DNA of 64,000 nt from CAZBDU01 sp964490725. GTDB taxonomy: Bacteria > Spirochaetota > Spirochaetia > SZUA-6 > DRHE01. The translations under genes and the position numbers were made by a program. The stretch spans positions 1-64,000 of the forward strand of contig CAZBDU010000007.1 in NCBI GenBank assembly GCA_964490725.1, given 5' to 3'. The notes beneath the pieces are model-generated. The model did not search any database, was not told the origin of the DNA, and saw nothing but the letters and a program-made list of their open reading frames with translations. Below are positions 1 through 64,000 of this stretch, one piece after another (the first letter of the stretch is position 1; every line of letters begins with the position of its first letter).

Positions 1-61290
<61,290 letters not shown>

Positions 61291-61313
61291 CAGCCCACTT
61301 TTTTGCTTATCCC

Positions 61314-61343
61314 ATCTTAGATCCTTCCTCCCTGTGCCGTCAA
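61314..61343 (-). promoter_or_regulatory. Putative sigma70-type promoter of the giant gene
   Basis: On the minus strand TTGACG (61338-61343) and TAAGAT (61314-61319) are separated by 18 bp. Predicted transcription would begin near 61307, giving a leader of only about 17 nt. The leader contains an A6 run and GTGGGC just before the ATG; no good Shine-Dalgarno is present, so initiation may be weak or S1-assisted. The 148 bp between this gene and dctP otherwise hold no ORF and no convincing terminator. Confidence 0.45.
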
Positions 61344-61438
61344 GAAAAGAATTGAGCTCTGTGCATGTTTTTCCCGATCTTTACCTCGGAGTGGTACAAT
61401 TGCGTGTAGTAGTCCGCGGCCCAGGGGCGAGGCTCCGC

Positions 61439-62434
61439 TCAGTCGGCGGAGCCGCCCCGTACCTCCTCTACCAGCTGGCGGGCCTTCGTGTAGTAGCTCA
61501 GGTCGAACTTGTCTCCCACGAACACCTGCAACCCCTCCTGGACGAAACGCTGCCACTCCTGCACCGCCTCGGGGGGCACGTGGTGCACCACCAGCCCGTT
61601 CTCCACCATCACTGCCATCGCCTCCTTTGTGGCCGCCTCGGTGCCCGCCCGCATGCGCTCCCCGCAGCGGCGCGCAGCCTCCAGCATGGCCGGACGCAGC
61701 TCCGCGGGGATCCGCTCCCACACGGAGGTGGAGATGATGAAGGCCCCGTAGAAGGGCAGGAAGTGCAGATCGCTCATCTGGTTGGCGATGCCGAACCACT
61801 GGTTGAGCGCCGCCAGCAGCGGGCTGACCACCATGGCGTCCACTCCGCCGCTCTGCAGCTGGACCAGGATGTCGCCCGTGGGATACACCGCAGCGCGATA
61901 CCCCAGCTTCTTCCAGGCGCTCGCCTCTTCGGGATTGCCGTCCATGATCCAGAACCTCTGCCGCTTCAGGTCTTCCGGGGTGATCACCGGCCGGCGGGCG
62001 AAGAACTGGCCCCAGCCGGCGAAGGTCCAGAAGAGTATCTTGAACCCCTTGCGGGCAAACTCCTCCTCGAACAGCGGCTCCATTCCCCGCAGCACGTGGT
62101 ACAGCTCTTCCTCGGTCTGAACCAGAAGGGGCGTGGCCGGAGCCAGCGCGGCTCCTGAGACCTGCGACAGCCCCAGCGGAGACAACCCGGCGGCCTGCAG
62201 CTGGCCGAAGCGCATCTTGCGCAGCATGTCCGGCTCATCTCCGGCCACCCCCCCCGGATAGATCTTCAGGGTCACCCGCCCTGCCGAGATGCTGGCCCAG
62301 TCGGCCCCCAGGATCCTCAGGTTGCGGTCCCAGGGGGAGTTCGGGGGAATCACGCTTCCCAGCTTGATGGTCAGGGTGGCCGCCAGGGCGCACGGCAGGG
62401 TCAGCATCAGGACGATCACAGCACGCAGCTTCAT
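61439..62434 (-). CDS. dctP: TRAP transporter substrate-binding protein (DctP family)
   Basis: 331 residues. An N-terminal signal peptide is clear (MKLRAVIVLMLTLPCALAA, cleavage after ALA), so the protein should be exported. LTIKLGSVIPPNSPWDRNL and the central GQFFARRPVITPEDLKRQRF with NPEEASAWKKLGYRA fit the DctP fold, in which a conserved Arg (here probably in FFARRP) binds a carboxylate. The Cys in the signal region is not in a good lipobox. The ATG touches the stop codon of the upstream CDF gene (TGAATG), with a GGAG at 62444-62447, so the two are translationally coupled. No DctQ or DctM membrane component is in the window, so the partner permease must lie elsewhere. The ligand is unknown. 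Confidence 0.9.
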   Translation of the reverse strand: MKLRAVIVLMLTLPCALAATLTIKLGSVIPPNSPWDRNLRILGADWASISAGRVTLKIYPGGVAGDEPDMLRKMRFGQLQAAGLSPLGLSQVSGAALAPATPLLVQTEEELYHVLRGMEPLFEEEFARKGFKILFWTFAGWGQFFARRPVITPEDLKRQRFWIMDGNPEEASAWKKLGYRAAVYPTGDILVQLQSGGVDAMVVSPLLAALNQWFGIANQMSDLHFLPFYGAFIISTSVWERIPAELRPAMLEAARRCGERMRAGTEAATKEAMAVMVENGLVVHHVPPEAVQEWQRFVQEGLQVFVGDKFDLSYYTKARQLVEEVRGGSAD

Positions 62435-63319
62435 TCAGGCGTTCTCCCACAGCGAACAGGATTCGGTTTCGAACTCCACCTCGATGGTGGTGTGAGCGAA
62501 GTTGAGCCCCTGAAGCAGCCGCTTGACGGCGCACTTCACCTCGATGATCTCATCGCGGTCCACGGAGTCCCGCACCACGATGTGAGCGGTCAGCACGTGG
62601 TGCTCCCCGTCGAGCGACCACGCGTGGATGTGGTGCATGGAAAGCACCCCGGGAAGTGCCTTCGCCTTCTCTGCCAGCCCGACAACGTCCACCTCCTCCG
62701 GCACGCCCTGAAGAAAGACAGTGAGAGTCCTGCGGCCGTTGCGCACGATGTTGACCAGCACGTAGCCGGTGATGGCCACCGAGAGGAGGGGGTCCAGCAC
62801 CTGGACCTCCCAGAAGAGCAGCACCACGCCCACCACCAGCACCGCGGCCCAGCCCAGCACGTCTTCCAGGAGATGCCAGGTCACCACCCGCTCGTTCATG
62901 GTCCTCCCCCGGCTGACCCGCCAGGCGGCGATCCCGTTCACCACGATCCCCACTCCGGCAAAGACCAGCATGCCGGAAGCGTTGGAGGGCTCGGGGTGCA
63001 GGATGCGCGGGATGGCCCTGGAGAGGATGAACGCGCTGCCGGCCACCAGCACCATGATGTTGACCACCGCTCCCAGGAGAGAAAAGCGCTGGTAGCCGAA
63101 GGAGAAGCGGGCGTCCCCCTTGCGCCTGGAGTAGCGGTCGAACAGCCAGGCGATGCTGAGGGAAAAGGTGTCCCCCAGGTCGTGCAGGGCATCGGAGAGG
63201 ATGGCCACGCTGTTGGTCCACAGCCCGCCGGCAATCTCGATCACCGTGAAGACAATATTAAGGAAGAAAGCAACACGTATGTTCCTGCCGCTGTCCTGCT
63301 CGTTATGATGCTGCGCCAC
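62435..63319 (-). CDS. Cation diffusion facilitator family transporter
   Basis: 294 residues from a GTG start. AFFLNIVFTVIEIAGGLW, VAILSDALHDLGD (TM2 metal site, Asp and His present), FGYQRFSLLGAVVN, WHLLEDVLGW (TM5 HxxxD) and the cytoplasmic MHHIHAWSLDGEHH region match CDF Zn/Co/Cd efflux proteins. They exchange metal for protons across the inner membrane. The GTG at 63319 is chosen because AGGAG (63326-63330) lies 6 nt upstream and a promoter lies just beyond. The longer ATG start at 63406 would lie upstream of that promoter and adds an uncharacteristic 29-residue extension. First gene of an operon with dctP. The metal specificity is not certain. Confidence 0.9.
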   Translation of the reverse strand: MAQHHNEQDSGRNIRVAFFLNIVFTVIEIAGGLWTNSVAILSDALHDLGDTFSLSIAWLFDRYSRRKGDARFSFGYQRFSLLGAVVNIMVLVAGSAFILSRAIPRILHPEPSNASGMLVFAGVGIVVNGIAAWRVSRGRTMNERVVTWHLLEDVLGWAAVLVVGVVLLFWEVQVLDPLLSVAITGYVLVNIVRNGRRTLTVFLQGVPEEVDVVGLAEKAKALPGVLSMHHIHAWSLDGEHHVLTAHIVVRDSVDRDEIIEVKCAVKRLLQGLNFAHTTIEVEFETESCSLWENA

Positions 63320-63349
63320 GCTGCTCTCCTGAGAGGGATGCTGCACTAT

Positions 63350-63379
63350 AGCATACCGCAGGCTCGTGGGGCAGGCCAA
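63350..63379 (-). promoter_or_regulatory. Putative promoter of the CDF-dctP operon
   Basis: TTGGCC (63374-63379) and TATGCT (63350-63355) on the minus strand are separated by 18 bp, with the expected start about 24 nt upstream of the GTG codon. The short leader contains the AGGAG site. This arrangement supports the GTG start for the CDF gene. The -35 matches the consensus only partly. Confidence 0.45.
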
Positions 63380-63549
63380 GCCCGGCTCCTCCCGGCTCCC
63401 CGGCACTCGCCGCCCCGACCGGGCCGAGGAGCCGTGCTGCGCCCAGCCCCCCCCGCGGCCGCCGCCGCAGCTTCAGCCGGCGGCCCGCCCCGCTCCGGTC
63501 GAGCCGAACGGTCTGCACAACAAGCCGTGAGCGCCCTGGCCCCGGGACG

Positions 63550-63578
63550 TTGCTTCCCGCCCCGATCCTCACTATCTT
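63550..63578 (+). promoter_or_regulatory. Putative promoter of the ABC transporter gene
   Basis: TTGCTT (63550-63555) and TATCTT (63573-63578) are 17 bp apart, with a predicted start near 63585 and the ATG at 63617. AGGGGA lies 10 nt before the ATG. The match to consensus is modest. Confidence 0.35.
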
Positions 63579-63616
63579 CTCCCTTGTGAAACTCGCCTCC
63601 AGGGGATCGGCCGGCC

Positions 63617-64000
63617 ATGGCTGAAGTGCTGCGCGTAGAAGAGCTGTCCAAGCACTTCGGGACGGTGCGCGCCGTGGACCGGATCAGCTTCGGCATCGAG
63701 GAGGGCGTGTGCTTCGGGCTGCTGGGACCCAACGGGGCCGGAAAGACCACCACCATCGAGATCATGGAGGGGATCCTGGCGCCGAGCTCGGGCCGGGTGC
63801 TGTTCCGGGGCCTGCCCATCGACCGCACCGTCAAGCAGAAGGTGGGCATCCAGTTCCAGACCACGGCTCTGCCCGAGTTCATCACGGTGCGTGAGACCCT
63901 CGAGCTGTTCCGCTCCTTCTATCCCAACCCGCGGTCCCTGGAGGAAATCGTCGAGCTGTGCTCGCTCTCCGACATCCTGAAGAGGGACAACCGGAAGCTG
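63617..64000 (+). CDS. ABC transporter ATP-binding protein, 3'-partial (ABC-2 / drug-export type)
   Basis: The first 128 residues are in the window and the gene runs off the right edge. VLRVEELSKHFGTVRAVDRIS begins the fold; Walker A is GPNGAGKTTT, followed by IEIMEGILAPSSGRVLF, and the Q-loop is VGIQFQTTALPEFITVRET. This is the NatA/DrrA/CcmA-type subfamily that pairs with ABC-2 permeases, which export drugs, lipids or polysaccharides. The signature and Walker B motifs lie outside the window. The permease is expected just downstream. The gene is transcribed away from the CDF operon and its link to the giant protein is unknown. Confidence 0.9.
   Translation, partial: MAEVLRVEELSKHFGTVRAVDRISFGIEEGVCFGLLGPNGAGKTTTIEIMEGILAPSSGRVLFRGLPIDRTVKQKVGIQFQTTALPEFITVRETLELFRSFYPNPRSLEEIVELCSLSDILKRDNRKL

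Larger units (their letters stand above)
63320..63616. other. Divergent intergenic region between the CDF operon and the ABC gene
   Basis: About 297 bp, very GC-rich (poly-C and CCG tracts around 63400-63480). It appears to hold two back-to-back promoters, one for each direction, and no ORF with support. An Ala/Pro/Arg-rich frame can be read through it on both strands, but this reflects composition. No operator palindrome, RNA gene or terminator could be supported by eye. Confidence 0.6.

Noticed and set aside
61291..61438. Riboswitch-like leader or dctP terminator
   Set aside because: The GGGATAAGC-A6-GTGGGC stretch does not fit any riboswitch consensus I know, and the GC-rich stem after dctP is weak with no U tract.
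63320..63406. Upstream ATG start for the CDF gene (29-residue extension)
   Set aside because: It lies beyond the predicted promoter. The GTG at 63319 has AGGAG at the right distance and gives the usual family length.
63346..63885. Minus-strand ORF of 179 codons over the ABC gene
   Set aside because: It is antisense to the Walker A-bearing ABC ATPase and to a GC-rich intergenic tract, and has no supporting features.

Overview
The window is high-GC bacterial DNA dominated by one open reading frame. A single minus-strand gene starts at 61290 (ATG) and is still open at base 1, giving 20,430 codons (very roughly 2 MDa) with its C-terminus outside the window. I checked the frame at 61.2, 60.1, 43.2, 32.5, 22.3, 14.5 and 0-0.4 kb, and it is the same frame throughout. 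The protein is a modular secreted adhesin or exoenzyme of the LEPR-XLL type. It has a LEPRLLLS motif near the N-terminus and zinc-hydrolase modules. These are followed by FG-GAP/VCBS propeller repeats, long arrays of Ala/Gly/Ser/Thr/Val-rich beta-solenoid repeats, calcium-binding RTX repeats, lectin-like folds and a glycine-rich stretch.

Layout from N- to C-terminus (right to left). Unit 1 (61.3-22.9 kb): LEPR motif, metzincin-like motif, zinc-dependent phospholipase C-like domain, helical region, golvesin-like domain, seven FG-GAP repeats (55.6-54.6 kb), EF-hand pair (51.3 kb), about 22 adhesin repeats of about 122 aa (50.8-43.2 kb), further solenoid, dockerin-like insert (32.6 kb), Calx-beta-like stretch, small beta-repeat array (30.6-28.1 kb), RTX repeats (28-24.6 kb), two LamG-like domains and a matrixin-like HExxHxxGxxH domain. 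Unit 2 (22.74 kb to the left edge) restarts with a second copy of the metzincin/phospholipase module and repeats the same order: helical, golvesin-like, FG-GAP interrupted by two unusual inserts, a 109-aa repeat array, short repeats, FHA-like tail, glycine-rich end. The gene therefore looks like a head-to-tail, in-frame fusion of two giant adhesins.

Right of it lie a two-gene minus-strand operon, a cation diffusion facilitator followed directly by a TRAP solute-binding protein (TGA touching ATG), and the start of a divergent plus-strand ABC transporter ATPase running off the window. The exported SBP and the secreted adhesin suggest a didermic (Gram-negative) bacterium; I cannot name the phylum from sequence alone. 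The giant protein probably acts outside the cell, binding surfaces or polysaccharide and cutting protein or lipid with zinc enzymes, with calcium folding the repeats. This is inference from domain content.
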